A stretch of DNA of 64,000 nucleotides from Bog-159 sp035499555. GTDB taxonomy: Bacteria; Acidobacteriota; Terriglobia; Bryobacterales; Bryobacteraceae. Location of the stretch: positions 106,345-170,344 of the forward strand of contig DATJYO010000046.1 of NCBI GenBank assembly GCA_035499555.1. Reading direction: 5' to 3'. Of this stretch, positions 50,116 through 59,786 are shown piece by piece (positions within the stretch are counted from its first letter, which is position 1; each line of letters begins with the position of its first letter). The translations under genes and the position numbers were made by a program. The notes under the pieces are model-generated. The model made no database searches. It saw only the letters and a program-made list of their open reading frames with translations, and was not told the origin of the DNA.

Positions 50116-52708
50116 CCCAGGTGATCAGCCCCGGGACGTAACGCGCCGCCAGGTCCGGATGGTGCGGCAGCACCCGCACCGTATAGCCCTGCAGCCCGCT
50201 GCGGCAGCACGGTACCCGGTCGGCTTCGAAAACGTGCTCGCCGCCGCCCGGGCTGGCGGCATGCCGCATGGAAAACGCGGCCGGCTCCACGATCTCTCCT
50301 CCCGCGTCGAGATGTCCCAGGTACAGTTCCACGGTCAGGTCGGCCGGCGAGAGCGCCCCCAGTTGCAGGCGCGCGCGCACCGCCAGCATATCGCCGACCT
50401 TCACCTCCGCGCCCGGACCCGTCTCGATGGCCATCACCCGGACCTGCGGCCATTCCCGCCGTACCAGTCCCATCCAGGCTGCCAGGCCGCGTGCCGCCGC
50501 TGCCGAATCCGCCTCCAGCCGCGCAAATCGCGCGCACGCCGGCACGTAGAACCGCTCCGTGTATTCCCGTACCATGCGGTGCGTGTTGAAGGTGTGGCAG
50601 AGATTCTTGAGCGATGACTTCATCAGTTCGATCCAGCGGCGCGGCAGCCGGTCCGCTCCCAGATCGTAAAACATCGGCACCACGTCGCGCTCCAGCAGAT
50701 CGTACAGCGCCTCGGCTTCCACCTGGTCCTGCTGGTTCGGATCGTCGTAGTGTTCCCCGTTGCCGATGGCCCAGCCGATCTTCTCGTTCTCCGGACGCGA
50801 GGCGTGCCACGCTTCGTCCCACCAGCCGTCCAGTGTGCTCAGGTTCAGCGCGCCGTTGGCCGCCGCCTTCATGCCGCTGGTGCCGCTCGCTTCGAGCGGA
50901 CGCAGCGGTGTGTTCAGCCACACATCGCTGCCTTGCACCAGGTAGCGGCTCACCGCCATGTCCTGATCTTCCAGAAACACGATCCGCCGCCGGAAAGCCG
51001 GATCGCGCGCCAGCGTCACGATGCGCTGGATCAGCTCCTTGCCGCCGCCGTCCCGCGGATGCGCCTTGCCCGCGTAGATGATCTGTACCGGACGCTTGGG
51101 GTCGCACAGAATCCGCGCCAGGCGGTCCTTGTCGCGCAGCAGCAGCGTGGCCCGCTTATACGTCGCGAAGCGCCGCGCGAAACCGATAGTCAGGATGTCG
51201 GCGTCCAGCGCCTCGTCGGCGGCCTCGATCTCCGACTGCGGCGCGCCGCGGCGCTGCAACTGCTCCCGCAAACGCCGCCGCGCGAACGATACCAGCCGCT
51301 CCCGCCGCCGTTCGTGCGTGCGCCACAACTCCTCGGCCGGGATCGTCTCCACCCGCTTCCACAAGTCTCCGTTGGCCGCTTCCCGCCACTGCGGACCCAG
51401 GTAGCGGTCGTAAACCTGGTTCATCTCGTGCGAAATCCACGACCGGAAGTGTACCCCGTTGGTGACGTGCCCGATCGGCACATCTTCCACCGGGACGCCC
51501 GGCCAGATCCCCTGCCACATGCGCCGCGCCACCTGTCCGTGCAGCTTGCTCACGCCGTTGCTCGCCGCCGCCAGCCGCATCGCCAGGATCGTCATGCAGA
51601 ACGACTCCCGCTCGTCGGACGCGTTCCGCCGCCCCAGCGCCAGGAATTCGTTGCGGCCCAGCCCCAGCGACTGCCAGTAGCCGCCGAAGTACCGGTCCAT
51701 CAGGTCCGGCGGAAAGTAGTCGTGGCCCGCTTCCACCGGCGTGTGGCCCGTGAAGATCAGGCTCGGCGCGGCCAGCTCGCGCGCCTCCGCAAAAGCGAGG
51801 TGATAACGGCTCATCAGCCGCCGCACGTGCTCGAGCGACAGGAACGCGGAATGCCCCTCGTTCATGTGATATACGTTGGGCGCCACCCCCGCCGCTTCCA
51901 GCGCGCGGTAGCCGCCGATGCCCAGCAGGATCTCCTGCTTCAGCCGCATCTCGTTATCCCCGCCGTACAATTCGCCGGTAATCTCCCGGTCCGCCGCGCT
52001 GTTCGCCTCCAGGTTGGTGTCCAGCAGGTAGACCGGCACGCGGCCGGCCTGCGCCCGCCAGACCCGCGCCGTCACCGCCCGCCCCGGATACTCTACCGTC
52101 ACCTTCAGCGGCCGTCCGTCCTTTTCCACGGCGCGCAGGGGCAGGGTGTGAAAATCGTTGTTCGCAAACTCCTCCTGCTGCCAGCCGGCCTGGTTCAGAT
52201 ATTGACGGAAATAACCTTGCTGGTATAGCAGCCCCACGCCGGTCAGCGGTACGCCCAGATCGCTGGCCGACTTCACGTGGTCGCCCGCCAGCACGCCCAG
52301 CCCGCCGGCGAAGATCGAGAGGCACTCCGTCAGTCCGAACTCGGCCGAAAAGTAGGCCACCCCTAACTGGCTCTCCGCCGGATGCGCCCGCCGGAACCAC
52401 GAGGTCTTGCCTTCCGTGCGCGCCCGCAACGCCTGCGCCACGCGCTCCAGGTGCGCCAGGAACGAATCGTCCCCGGCCGCCGCCACCAGCCGCATCTGGT
52501 CGATACTGCCCAGTAACTGGACCGGATTATGATTGGTCGACTCCCATAAGTCCGTATCCAGCCGCCGGAATAACTCTACGGTGTCGTGATCCCACGCCCA
52601 TCTCACGTTATAGGCGATCTCCCGCAACGGCTCCAACGGCTCGGGCAGGGAAGGAATGACTTTAAAAACGCGTACAGGTTTCACGCTGGTCCTACCATAT
52701 GAATTCAT
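50108..52708 (-). CDS. glgP: Alpha-glucan phosphorylase (GT35)
   Basis: An 866-residue phosphorylase that releases glucose-1-phosphate from alpha-glucans such as glycogen. The N-terminal segment (residues 10-125, IAYNVRWAWDHDTVELFRRL) is the DUF3417 domain found in the Thermotoga-type family. YFSAEFGLTECLSIFAGGLG, FTGHTPVEAGHDYF, VTNGVHFRSWI and the PLP-lysine region LEASGTSGMKAAANGALNLS are clear. It is full length. AGGAGAG precedes the ATG. It is divergent from the subtilase gene. Confidence 0.94.
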   Translation of the reverse strand: MNSYGRTSVKPVRVFKVIPSLPEPLEPLREIAYNVRWAWDHDTVELFRRLDTDLWESTNHNPVQLLGSIDQMRLVAAAGDDSFLAHLERVAQALRARTEGKTSWFRRAHPAESQLGVAYFSAEFGLTECLSIFAGGLGVLAGDHVKSASDLGVPLTGVGLLYQQGYFRQYLNQAGWQQEEFANNDFHTLPLRAVEKDGRPLKVTVEYPGRAVTARVWRAQAGRVPVYLLDTNLEANSAADREITGELYGGDNEMRLKQEILLGIGGYRALEAAGVAPNVYHMNEGHSAFLSLEHVRRLMSRYHLAFAEARELAAPSLIFTGHTPVEAGHDYFPPDLMDRYFGGYWQSLGLGRNEFLALGRRNASDERESFCMTILAMRLAAASNGVSKLHGQVARRMWQGIWPGVPVEDVPIGHVTNGVHFRSWISHEMNQVYDRYLGPQWREAANGDLWKRVETIPAEELWRTHERRRERLVSFARRRLREQLQRRGAPQSEIEAADEALDADILTIGFARRFATYKRATLLLRDKDRLARILCDPKRPVQIIYAGKAHPRDGGGKELIQRIVTLARDPAFRRRIVFLEDQDMAVSRYLVQGSDVWLNTPLRPLEASGTSGMKAAANGALNLSTLDGWWDEAWHASRPENEKIGWAIGNGEHYDDPNQQDQVEAEALYDLLERDVVPMFYDLGADRLPRRWIELMKSSLKNLCHTFNTHRMVREYTERFYVPACARFARLEADSAAAARGLAAWMGLVRREWPQVRVMAIETGPGAEVKVGDMLAVRARLQLGALSPADLTVELYLGHLDAGGEIVEPAAFSMRHAASPGGGEHVFEADRVPCCRSGLQGYTVRVLPHHPDLAARYVPGLITWAT

Positions 52709-52792
52709 CGGCTCTCCTGGGATGGAATATTAGTACCGCTCTGTCTGAAATTCCCGGACCAATCCAAAGTATATCCCCGGAATCTACCCGCG

Positions 52793-55700
52793 GTGGTGCC
52801 GGCCCGCCGCTTTCGTAACCACGGCCTGTTAACCTGCGTCCAACACGACGTGCCACGGCCTGTCTGCCTGTTGTGCCTTTTGGCCTTGCCCTTGTGCGGC
52901 GCGCGCCTCGAAGATTACGCCCTCCTCCTGAACGATCCCCCGCTGGCCCGCCAGGCTGCCGCGCGCGCCCGTATCGAATCCGCGCAGCAGCAGGTCCTTT
53001 CCAGCCTCGCCCGCCGCCGCATCCCCGTCAGCGGATCGGACCGGATCCTGGTCAACGCCGTGTTCGTACGCGTGCCGCGGGAGCGCGCCGGCGAATTGCG
53101 ATCCATCGCCGGCGTCCGCCACGTCGTCTGGCTGCCTCCCTTGAAACGCAGTCTGAACGCCGCCGTCAACCTGCTGAACATCCCCGCCGCGTGGAGCGCC
53201 CTCTCCGGCGGCATGTCCCATGCCGGCGCGGGGGTGCGAATCGCCATCATCGACAGTGGACTGGACGATACGCATCCCGCATTCCAGGATGCGTCCCTCG
53301 CGCCGCCGGCTGGCTTCCCTCGCGGCGATGCGAATTACACCAACGGTAAGATCATCGTGGCCCGCAGCTATGAGCCGATGTTCTATCTGCCCGACGATCC
53401 TACCCCGCGCGACCGCTCCGGCCACGGCACCGCGCTGGCCATGATCGCCGCCGGCGAAACCGTCTCCGCGCCGCTCGCCACCATCACCGGCGTCGCGCCC
53501 AAGGCCTGGCTCGGCAATTACAAGATCTTCGGCAGCCCCGGCGTCAACGACACCGCCAGTTACGCTACCTTGATCCAGGCTCTGGAGGATGCCATCGCGG
53601 ACCGCATGGATATCGCCCTCCTGTCGTTCGGCAGTCTCCCGCTCAGCGGACCAACCGATTCCGATCCCGCCTGCGCCACCAGCGGCGTGCCGTCCGCCTA
53701 CCAGGATGATTGCGACATCCCCGCCCAGGCCGTCGAAAACGCCGCGGCCCTGGGCATGACGGTGGTGGTTGCCGCCGGCAACGACGCCCAGTCGGGCTTC
53801 CTCGCCACCTCCCTGAGTTCCATTAATTCGCCCGGCACCGCGCCTTCCGCCATCACCGTGGGCGCCTCCACCAATGCCCACCTGCTGTTCTCCGCCGTAC
53901 GCGTGACCGGCGCCAACGTTCCCGCCGCTGTCCAAAGCATGTATGCCGCCATGGACGACGGACTGAAACTCACCGCGCCCCTGACCGCGCCGGTGAAGAG
54001 CGTCACGGCGGCCGATTCTTCCGGTCTGTCCTGCTCCCCCTTGCCCGCCGGATCTTTCCAGGGCGATATCGTCCTCATCCAGCGCGGCGCTTGCGATTTT
54101 TCCATCAAAATCAACAACGCCCAGCAGGCCGGCGCCTTGGCCGTCATCATCTATCAGGACGCCGCCCATTCCAGTGACCTGCCCTTCAGCGAGATCGGCG
54201 CCGGCAACACGGGCATCCCCGCCGCCATGATCTTCAATGCGGCCGGCAGCCTGTTTGCCGGCTATCTGAAATCCAATACCAACGCGCAGGCGACCATCGA
54301 TCCCGCTTTGCATATGTACGACGACACCGCCAACCTGGTCGCCCCGTTTACCTCCCGCGGCCCCTCCATCGACTACTCCATCAAACCCGAGTTAGCCGCC
54401 GTGGGCGAAGATATCTACACCGCCACCGAGAGTCTCGACCCGGCCGGCGACTTGTATGATCCTTCCGGTTACACCACGGTCCGGGGATCCAGCTTTGCCG
54501 CCGCCATGGTGGCCGGCGCCGCCGCGCTGGTCAGGCAGGCGCATCCCGGTTTCTCGCCCGCCCAGGTCAAGTCCGCGCTGGTGAACACCTCCAGCATCGC
54601 CCCCGCCGATATCAGCGACAATACTTCGTCCTATCCCGTGGTAACCGCCGCCGGGGAAGGGAAGATGAACGTAGCTTCCGCCATAGCTGTTGGCGCCACC
54701 GCCCAGCCCGCCACCATATCCTTCGGATGGGTGGGCCCCAATACACTGAGCGCCGTGATCGTGCCGCTGACGATTACAAACAGCGGCGCCAGTGCGGGCG
54801 CCTTCCATATCTCCGTCGTCCCCGACCCGTACGCGCCGGACTACAGTCCGGGTGACGTGGTGAATGTATCTCCCGGCACGCTGACCCTCCAGCCGGGAGC
54901 GCAGGGGAATGTGATCGTATCTTTGAACGGTACCTTTCAGGCGCCCGGCATTTACGATGGCGGCATAGTCATTACCGGTCCGGGTACCACGCTGCGCGTG
55001 CCCTACTGGTATCTGGAGAGCGATGGCGTGCCGGCGAATGTGCTGCCCTTGTATGATGCCAGTTTCTCGGGTACGCTCGGCGATACCTGCTGGTATCTGG
55101 CATTCAAGGCTCTGGATCAGTTCGGTCTTCCTATCCCCGATGCGCCGGCTGCTTTCAGCGTGACCTCCGGCGGCGGCCGCCAGTCCACCGCCGCCACCTG
55201 CCCTGCCGGTATCCCGCCCGGACCTTCCGGAACCACCAACGGCTACGGCATCGCGTGGACCAACGTGGATCTGGGACCGTCCGTCGGCGATCAGATCTTC
55301 ACCGGCCAGGTGCAGGGTCTCACCGCCACCTTCTTCGGCAGCGTGCGCCCCGTCCCCGCCATCGCGTCCGTCAAGGACGCCGCCAGCTTTCAGGCCGGCA
55401 AAGGTCTGGCGCCCGGATCTTATATCACCGTCTTCGGCACGGCTTTGAGCGATGCCACCCAAGCCCTCGCCACCGATTTTCTCCCCTACGGTATGTCCGC
55501 TGTCAGTGTGAGCTTCTACGCTCCCGGTGGGAACGGCAGTTGGCCCGGCCGCCTGTCGTATGTCAGTCCGGCGCAGATCAATGTGCAGATCCCCTGGGAA
55601 CTTGCCGGCCTCACATCCGCTACTCTCGCCGTCAATGTGGGCGACTATAGTCTGCCCTACACCATTCCGATTGCGCAGAGTTTGCCGGGCATGTTCGAAG

Positions 55701-56050
55701 CCAACGGCCTGGCAATCGCGCAGGACGAGCACTACCAGCTCATCACCGCCGCCAATCCCGCCCGGCCCGGCCACTATGTCATCCTCTACGCGAACGGACT
55801 CGGCCCGGTGGCCGCCCCGCCGCCCTCCGGCGAAGTCACACCCGGCGCGCCCGACGCCACCGTGATGACGCCCACCGTCACCATCGCGGGCGAGACGGCC
55901 CAGGTCTTGTACAGCGGCCTGACGCCCGGCAGTATCGGACTGTATCAAATCGATGTGGTCATTCCCGCCGATGCGCCCTCCGGCAACCAGCCCGTCTCCA
56001 TCGTCCAGAACCGCGTCGGTTCTAAAATCGCCAGCCTTCCCATCGAATAG
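52793..56050 (+). CDS. Secreted subtilisin-like protease with PA and Solibacter-type C-terminal domain
   Basis: A protein of up to 1085 residues. A signal sequence (VCLLCLLALPLCGA) fits better with GTG at 52850 than with GTG 52793. The S8 triad is Asp in IAIIDSGLDDTHP, His in RDRSGHGTALAM and Ser in TVRGSSFAAAMVAGAAALV. A PA domain (GDIVLIQRGACDFSIKINNA) is inserted between His and Ser. The last 235 residues (SVKDAASFQAGKGLAPGSYI, SPAQINVQIPWEL, NPARPGHYVILYANGLGPV) form the C-terminal domain common to Solibacter secreted proteins. It is probably extracellular and degrades proteins. It is intact. Confidence 0.92.
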   Translation: MVPARRFRNHGLLTCVQHDVPRPVCLLCLLALPLCGARLEDYALLLNDPPLARQAAARARIESAQQQVLSSLARRRIPVSGSDRILVNAVFVRVPRERAGELRSIAGVRHVVWLPPLKRSLNAAVNLLNIPAAWSALSGGMSHAGAGVRIAIIDSGLDDTHPAFQDASLAPPAGFPRGDANYTNGKIIVARSYEPMFYLPDDPTPRDRSGHGTALAMIAAGETVSAPLATITGVAPKAWLGNYKIFGSPGVNDTASYATLIQALEDAIADRMDIALLSFGSLPLSGPTDSDPACATSGVPSAYQDDCDIPAQAVENAAALGMTVVVAAGNDAQSGFLATSLSSINSPGTAPSAITVGASTNAHLLFSAVRVTGANVPAAVQSMYAAMDDGLKLTAPLTAPVKSVTAADSSGLSCSPLPAGSFQGDIVLIQRGACDFSIKINNAQQAGALAVIIYQDAAHSSDLPFSEIGAGNTGIPAAMIFNAAGSLFAGYLKSNTNAQATIDPALHMYDDTANLVAPFTSRGPSIDYSIKPELAAVGEDIYTATESLDPAGDLYDPSGYTTVRGSSFAAAMVAGAAALVRQAHPGFSPAQVKSALVNTSSIAPADISDNTSSYPVVTAAGEGKMNVASAIAVGATAQPATISFGWVGPNTLSAVIVPLTITNSGASAGAFHISVVPDPYAPDYSPGDVVNVSPGTLTLQPGAQGNVIVSLNGTFQAPGIYDGGIVITGPGTTLRVPYWYLESDGVPANVLPLYDASFSGTLGDTCWYLAFKALDQFGLPIPDAPAAFSVTSGGGRQSTAATCPAGIPPGPSGTTNGYGIAWTNVDLGPSVGDQIFTGQVQGLTATFFGSVRPVPAIASVKDAASFQAGKGLAPGSYITVFGTALSDATQALATDFLPYGMSAVSVSFYAPGGNGSWPGRLSYVSPAQINVQIPWELAGLTSATLAVNVGDYSLPYTIPIAQSLPGMFEANGLAIAQDEHYQLITAANPARPGHYVILYANGLGPVAAPPPSGEVTPGAPDATVMTPTVTIAGETAQVLYSGLTPGSIGLYQIDVVIPADAPSGNQPVSIVQNRVGSKIASLPIE

Positions 56051-56085
56051 ACGGCTCCTGGCGCATCGCCGCCCGATTCTTGGCC

Positions 56086-56091
56086 TATAAT
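56086..56091 (+). promoter_or_regulatory. Candidate -10 element (TATAAT) for greA
   Basis: An exact TATAAT ends 6 bases before GTG 56098. There is no Shine-Dalgarno sequence, so the message would be leaderless. No good -35 is seen at 17 bases. Confidence 0.5.
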
Positions 56092-56097
56092 TGTCCT

Positions 56098-56574
56098 GTG
56101 GGAGCGAACGACGTTAAAAAGAAGTTGCAGGATGAGATTGCCGCGCTCGAGTACGAATTGCACATCGAACTGCCCAAAGAAATCCTGAAGGCGCGCGCGC
56201 ACGGCGACCTCAGCGAGAATGCCGAATATCACGCCGCCAAGGACCGCCAGGGATTTGTCAACGCGCGCCTGAACCAGCTAAAGAAGCGGGTCGCCGAAAT
56301 GTCCATGGTGGACTTCTCCAAAATTCCCCACGATAGAGTGGGGCTTGGATCCACGGTCGTGGTCATGGATACCCGGAAGGAGGAGGAGATCACCTATCTT
56401 CTGGTAACTACCGAAGAGGCCGATGCCGCCGCCGGCAAAATCTCCACCAGTTCCCCCATCGGCAAAGCTCTGCTCGGCAAAGAAGTGGGCGACGAAGTCC
56501 GGGTCAATATTCCGGGCGGCGTCAAGCAATTGGAGATCCTGAAACTCACTACCATACATGAGGCCGCCGACTAA
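56098..56574 (+). CDS. greA: Transcription elongation factor GreA/GreB family
   Basis: A 158-residue factor that rescues backtracked RNA polymerase. The N-terminal coiled coil carries HGDLSENAEYHAAKDRQGFV, with the acidic tip Asp/Glu pair, and the C-terminal domain has SSPIGKALLGKEVGDEVRVN. GTG at 56098 (MGANDVKKKLQDE) gives the usual N-terminus, although the frame is open six codons further. It is 3 bases ahead of the CDP-alcohol phosphatidyltransferase and probably cotranscribed. Confidence 0.93.
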   Translation: MGANDVKKKLQDEIAALEYELHIELPKEILKARAHGDLSENAEYHAAKDRQGFVNARLNQLKKRVAEMSMVDFSKIPHDRVGLGSTVVVMDTRKEEEITYLLVTTEEADAAAGKISTSSPIGKALLGKEVGDEVRVNIPGGVKQLEILKLTTIHEAAD

Positions 56575-56577
56575 GCT

Positions 56578-57207
56578 ATGACCTACACGCGCGCGATCGG
56601 CATCGTGTTCGGCGCCGCCATCGACCGCATCGTGCGATGGCTGGCGCTGTCCCGCATCCATCCGAACGTGCTGACGTTCATAGGACTGCTCATCAACATC
56701 GTAGCCGCTTATCTGTTCGCCGCGGGCAGTTTCCGCTGGGCCGGTGCGGTGGTGATCGGTGCCGGCCTGTTCGATATGGTGGATGGCCGCGTCGCCCGCG
56801 AAACCAACCGCGTTACCCGCTTCGGCGGCTTCTTCGATTCCGTCCTCGACCGTTATTCCGACCTCGCCCTGCTGATGGGTCTGCTGGTCTACTACGCTTC
56901 CATCGACCGCTACTTCTACGTTGTGCTTACCGCCATCGTCATGACCGGATCGGTGATGGTCAGTTACACCCGTGCGCGCGCCGAGAATACCATCCCTAAA
57001 TGCAAAGTGGGCTTTCTGGAGCGCCCCGAGCGCGTGGTGTTGCTGATCATCGGCGCGTTGGCGGACCGCATGGCGCCCGTGCTATGGGTCATCGCGGTGT
57101 TATCCAACCTGACCGTGGCTCACCGCATGATCTATACCTGGCAGGAAACCAAGCACCTCGAAGAGGCTCAACTGCGCGCCGTCCCCCGCACCCTGACCGA
57201 AAAGTAA
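56578..57207 (+). CDS. CDP-alcohol phosphatidyltransferase
   Basis: A 209-residue membrane enzyme that transfers a phosphatidyl group from CDP-diacylglycerol to an alcohol. The signature DG-x2-AR-x8-G-x3-D-x3-D is complete: DMVDGRVARETNRVTRFGGF followed by FDSVLDRYSD. About six hydrophobic helices are present. The acceptor (inositol-phosphate, glycerol-phosphate or other) cannot be told. It forms a pair with greA. Confidence 0.9.
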   Translation: MTYTRAIGIVFGAAIDRIVRWLALSRIHPNVLTFIGLLINIVAAYLFAAGSFRWAGAVVIGAGLFDMVDGRVARETNRVTRFGGFFDSVLDRYSDLALLMGLLVYYASIDRYFYVVLTAIVMTGSVMVSYTRARAENTIPKCKVGFLERPERVVLLIIGALADRMAPVLWVIAVLSNLTVAHRMIYTWQETKHLEEAQLRAVPRTLTEK

Positions 57208-57229
57208 GGCGTCCGCCTCTTACCCGGAC

Positions 57230-57607
57230 TTAGCTCTCCAGGATCACGTGTGCCATCCCTAATTCCGCCGTATGTGTCAGCGATAGGGCCACGTTTCTGA
57301 CTCCTAAAGCGTCCGCCACCCGCTCCGCCTGCCCGTGGAATCGCAGCGTGGGCTTCCCCGTCGGCAGGTTCGCTACTTCGAAATCCTGCCAGCGTACTCC
57401 GTGCCGCCAGCCCGTGCCGATCGCTTTCATGCCCGCTTCCTTGGCCGCGAAACGGGCCGCGAAACGTTCGTACCGGTTGGCCTTGCGCTCCACATAGGCG
57501 ATCTCCGCCGGCGTGTATATCCGCTCGATGAAACGGCTCCCGTATCGCTCGATGGCGGCGCGAATGCGGGACACCTCCGCTATGTCCACGCCGGTGCCCA
57601 CGATCAT
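57230..57607 (-). CDS. acpS: Holo-[acyl-carrier-protein] synthase
   Basis: A 125-residue phosphopantetheinyl transferase that activates the acyl carrier protein. IVGTGVDIAEVSRI contains the Mg-binding Asp and RFAARFAAKEAGMKAIG the catalytic Glu/Lys; LSLTHTAELGMAHVIL is the C-terminal strand pair. AGGAG lies 5 bases before the ATG. It is convergent with the phosphatidyltransferase. Confidence 0.95.
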   Translation of the reverse strand: MIVGTGVDIAEVSRIRAAIERYGSRFIERIYTPAEIAYVERKANRYERFAARFAAKEAGMKAIGTGWRHGVRWQDFEVANLPTGKPTLRFHGQAERVADALGVRNVALSLTHTAELGMAHVILES

Positions 57608-57670
57608 GATGACTCCTACCCTCTTGCTGACAGTGTGTCCCTGCGCGGCCTGCCAGGTCTTCGGTTCGGC

Positions 57671-57940
57671 CTATGCCTTTCCAGCCGCGGCTTTCTTCCG
57701 GTGCTCTGCCCAGCGCTTTCTTTGAGCCGCCGCGATGCGCTTACGGGCTGCGGCGCTCAACACCCGCTTCTTCGGCGCGCCCTCCGCCTTCGCTGGCGCT
57801 CCCCCAGCCTTCGTCCCGCCTAATTGCGCTTGGATTTCCTGTATCTTCGCTTCGATTCTCGCCTTCTCCACTTCGTAGCCTACCAGGGCCATTTGTAAGG
57901 TCGTGTGATCCGTAGTTGTGGCTGCTTTGCCTCTTGGCAT
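57671..57940 (-). CDS. Small Lys/Arg/Ala-rich protein, putative nucleic-acid binding
   Basis: An 89-residue protein. Residues 14-42 form a coiled coil (QMALVGYEVEKARIEAKIQE), followed by an Ala/Gly/Lys-rich linker and a basic end (RKRIAAAQRKRWAEHRKKAA). The end resembles the motif of the protein at 7460-7711. The linker is histone-H1/AlgP-like in composition. GGGAG precedes the ATG. No defined family is recognised; DNA or RNA binding is a guess from charge. Confidence 0.6.
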   Translation of the reverse strand: MPRGKAATTTDHTTLQMALVGYEVEKARIEAKIQEIQAQLGGTKAGGAPAKAEGAPKKRVLSAAARKRIAAAQRKRWAEHRKKAAAGKA

Positions 57941-58011
57941 TGGTTTCTCCCACGGACACTATAACATAGGTTTTTGTGAAGAGTGTAACCAATTTATGCG
58001 ATCTATCAAGC

Positions 58012-58017
58012 TATAAT
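58012..58017 (+). promoter_or_regulatory. Candidate -10 element (TATAAT) for dtd
   Basis: An exact TATAAT lies 15 bases upstream of the dtd ATG, implying a leader of about 9 bases without a ribosome-binding site. Confidence 0.4.
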
Positions 58018-58032
58018 GTCGGTCTCTTTCCC

Positions 58033-58470
58033 ATGCGAGTCGTCATACAAAGAGTGACGGAAGCCCGCGTCCAGGTCGATGACGCCCTAACCGGCGCGAT
58101 CGGCCCCGGATTACTGCTCCTGTTAGCCATCTCCAAGACCGATACCGAAAAACAGGCCGACTACCTTGTCCAAAAGATCCTGGGTCTGAGGGTTTTCCCT
58201 GACGACGCCGGCAAAATGAACCGCAGCGTGTGCGACGTGGGCGGCAGCCTTCTCATCGTGTCCCAATTTACCCTCTATGGTGACTGCCGGAAGGGCCGCC
58301 GGCCTAGCTTCGACTTATCCGCTAGTCCTAGCCAGGCTGAACGGTTGTATCAGTACTTTGTGGATACCGCCCGCCGCACGGGTATTTCCGTCGAAACCGG
58401 GGTCTTCCAGGCCCATATGCGAGTGACCCTCGTCAACGATGGTCCCGTAACTCTCATATGCGATGCATGA
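58033..58470 (+). CDS. dtd: D-aminoacyl-tRNA deacylase
   Basis: A 145-residue enzyme that removes D-amino acids from mischarged tRNAs. The two conserved motifs are SQFTLYGDCRKGRRPSF, with the SQxT core, and VTLVNDGPVTLI, with the NxGP core; MRVVIQRVTEARV is the standard start, so ATG 58033 is used rather than the earlier in-frame codon. The cytoplasmic enzyme is intact. A strong hairpin terminator follows its stop codon directly. Confidence 0.95.
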   Translation: MRVVIQRVTEARVQVDDALTGAIGPGLLLLLAISKTDTEKQADYLVQKILGLRVFPDDAGKMNRSVCDVGGSLLIVSQFTLYGDCRKGRRPSFDLSASPSQAERLYQYFVDTARRTGISVETGVFQAHMRVTLVNDGPVTLICDA

Positions 58471-58494
58471 GGGGGGAGCCTAAGCCCCCCTTTT
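58471..58494 (+). terminator. Rho-independent terminator after dtd
   Basis: A G-run and C-run separated by AGCCTAAG form a GC-rich hairpin followed by TTTT, starting on the base after the dtd stop. It could also terminate the convergent amidohydrolase transcript. Confidence 0.75.
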
Positions 58495-58505
58495 GCGCCG
58501 CGCCC

Positions 58506-59786
58506 TTAGTCTCGCGTCAGATACTTCTCATACAACCGGCGATGCTTGTTCTCCAGGTCCACCGCCACGCCCTTGATGAACTCCTGCTTGATCTGTGTGC
58601 GCGTTTCCAGCGGATCGCCGTCGGTGACAATCAGGTCCGCCCATTTGCCCTTCTCGATCGATCCCAGTTCGTCGCCCACACCCCATATCTGCGCCGGATA
58701 TAAGGTGACGGCCTTCAGCGCCTCCTCCTGCGGCAGGCCGAACCCTACCGCCGCGGCGGCTTCGTAAGGCAGGTTGCGCGGGTTATCCTCCGCCCCCGGT
58801 CCGAACGAGGCGAACGCAATCTTGACTCCCGCCTTCCATAACTCGCCCGGAATCGTGAACGGTTTGTCGTAAGGATCGTCCTCTTCCTCCGGCAAACGCA
58901 AAGTCGGCGGCAGGATCACCGGAATATTGTGCGCCTTCAAATCCGCCGCCACCTTCCAGGCTTCCACGCCCCGCTCCAGGATCATGTGGATCTTCTGCTG
59001 CTCCGCGAACGCGATCGCTTCTTTGATCGTCTTCGCTTTCTCCGCCTGGATCAGCATCGGTAGCTTGCCCTCCAGCACCGGTAACATCGCCTCGAACCTC
59101 AAGTCCGTCTCAAACTCCGGACCGGCGGCGGCCTTGGCTTTCTGGTACCGCCGGGCTGACTCCATGAAGTCGTTCAGTTTTTGGACCTGCTCCTCGTACC
59201 GCTTCTTGGCTTCCGCATAACCCGCGCCGCGTCCCGGCCCCTCGCCGCCGCCGAAAAAACGCCCGCGCGCCTGTATGTGCGGATACTCCATGCGCATCGC
59301 CGCCGGCGACCGCACCGCCATGTCCGCCATGGTCCAGCCGGTCAGATGCATCAGTACGCTCTGCCCCGCGATGATCCCGCCCCCCGGACTTGTGATTACC
59401 GCCGTGATACCGTTCGCGCGAGTTACTGGGATATGTTCGCTGGCTGGATTCACCGCCGTCGCGGCGCGTAACTGCGGCTTGAACAGGCCCAGGTCGGTGA
59501 TGTCGCTCATCTCCCGCACCGCCTCGATCTCGGTCAACCCTAACTCCGTCGCCGAGTCGATCATGCCCGGATAGAGATGCAGCCCTTTGAGCTCGATCAC
59601 GCGCGCTCCCCTGGCTGCGATGTGCGCCCCCACCTCGGCGATCTTGCCGTCGCGTATCAGCACCGCCCCGTTGGGAATGTCCGGCCCCGAGACCGTATGT
59701 ACCGTGGCGCCTGTCAGCAGAATCGTGTCCGCGCGCGCCGCGCCCAGGCCGGCCAGCGCTGCCGCCACCATGATACAGGTCCTCAT
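58506..59786 (-). CDS. Secreted amidohydrolase-family protein lacking the HxH motif
   Basis: A 426-residue exported protein with an imidazolonepropionase-like amidohydrolase fold: signal peptide MVAAALAGLGAARA, beta-sandwich start (ILLTGATVHTVSGPDIPNGA) and end (GSIEKGKWADLIVTDGDPLE). The usual HxH metal motif after PGMIDS reads ATELGL, so the first two metal ligands are missing. This argues for a non-hydrolytic or altered active site. It is the last gene of a three-gene set with 4-base overlaps. Confidence 0.8.
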   Translation of the reverse strand: MRTCIMVAAALAGLGAARADTILLTGATVHTVSGPDIPNGAVLIRDGKIAEVGAHIAARGARVIELKGLHLYPGMIDSATELGLTEIEAVREMSDITDLGLFKPQLRAATAVNPASEHIPVTRANGITAVITSPGGGIIAGQSVLMHLTGWTMADMAVRSPAAMRMEYPHIQARGRFFGGGEGPGRGAGYAEAKKRYEEQVQKLNDFMESARRYQKAKAAAGPEFETDLRFEAMLPVLEGKLPMLIQAEKAKTIKEAIAFAEQQKIHMILERGVEAWKVAADLKAHNIPVILPPTLRLPEEEDDPYDKPFTIPGELWKAGVKIAFASFGPGAEDNPRNLPYEAAAAVGFGLPQEEALKAVTLYPAQIWGVGDELGSIEKGKWADLIVTDGDPLETRTQIKQEFIKGVAVDLENKHRRLYEKYLTRD

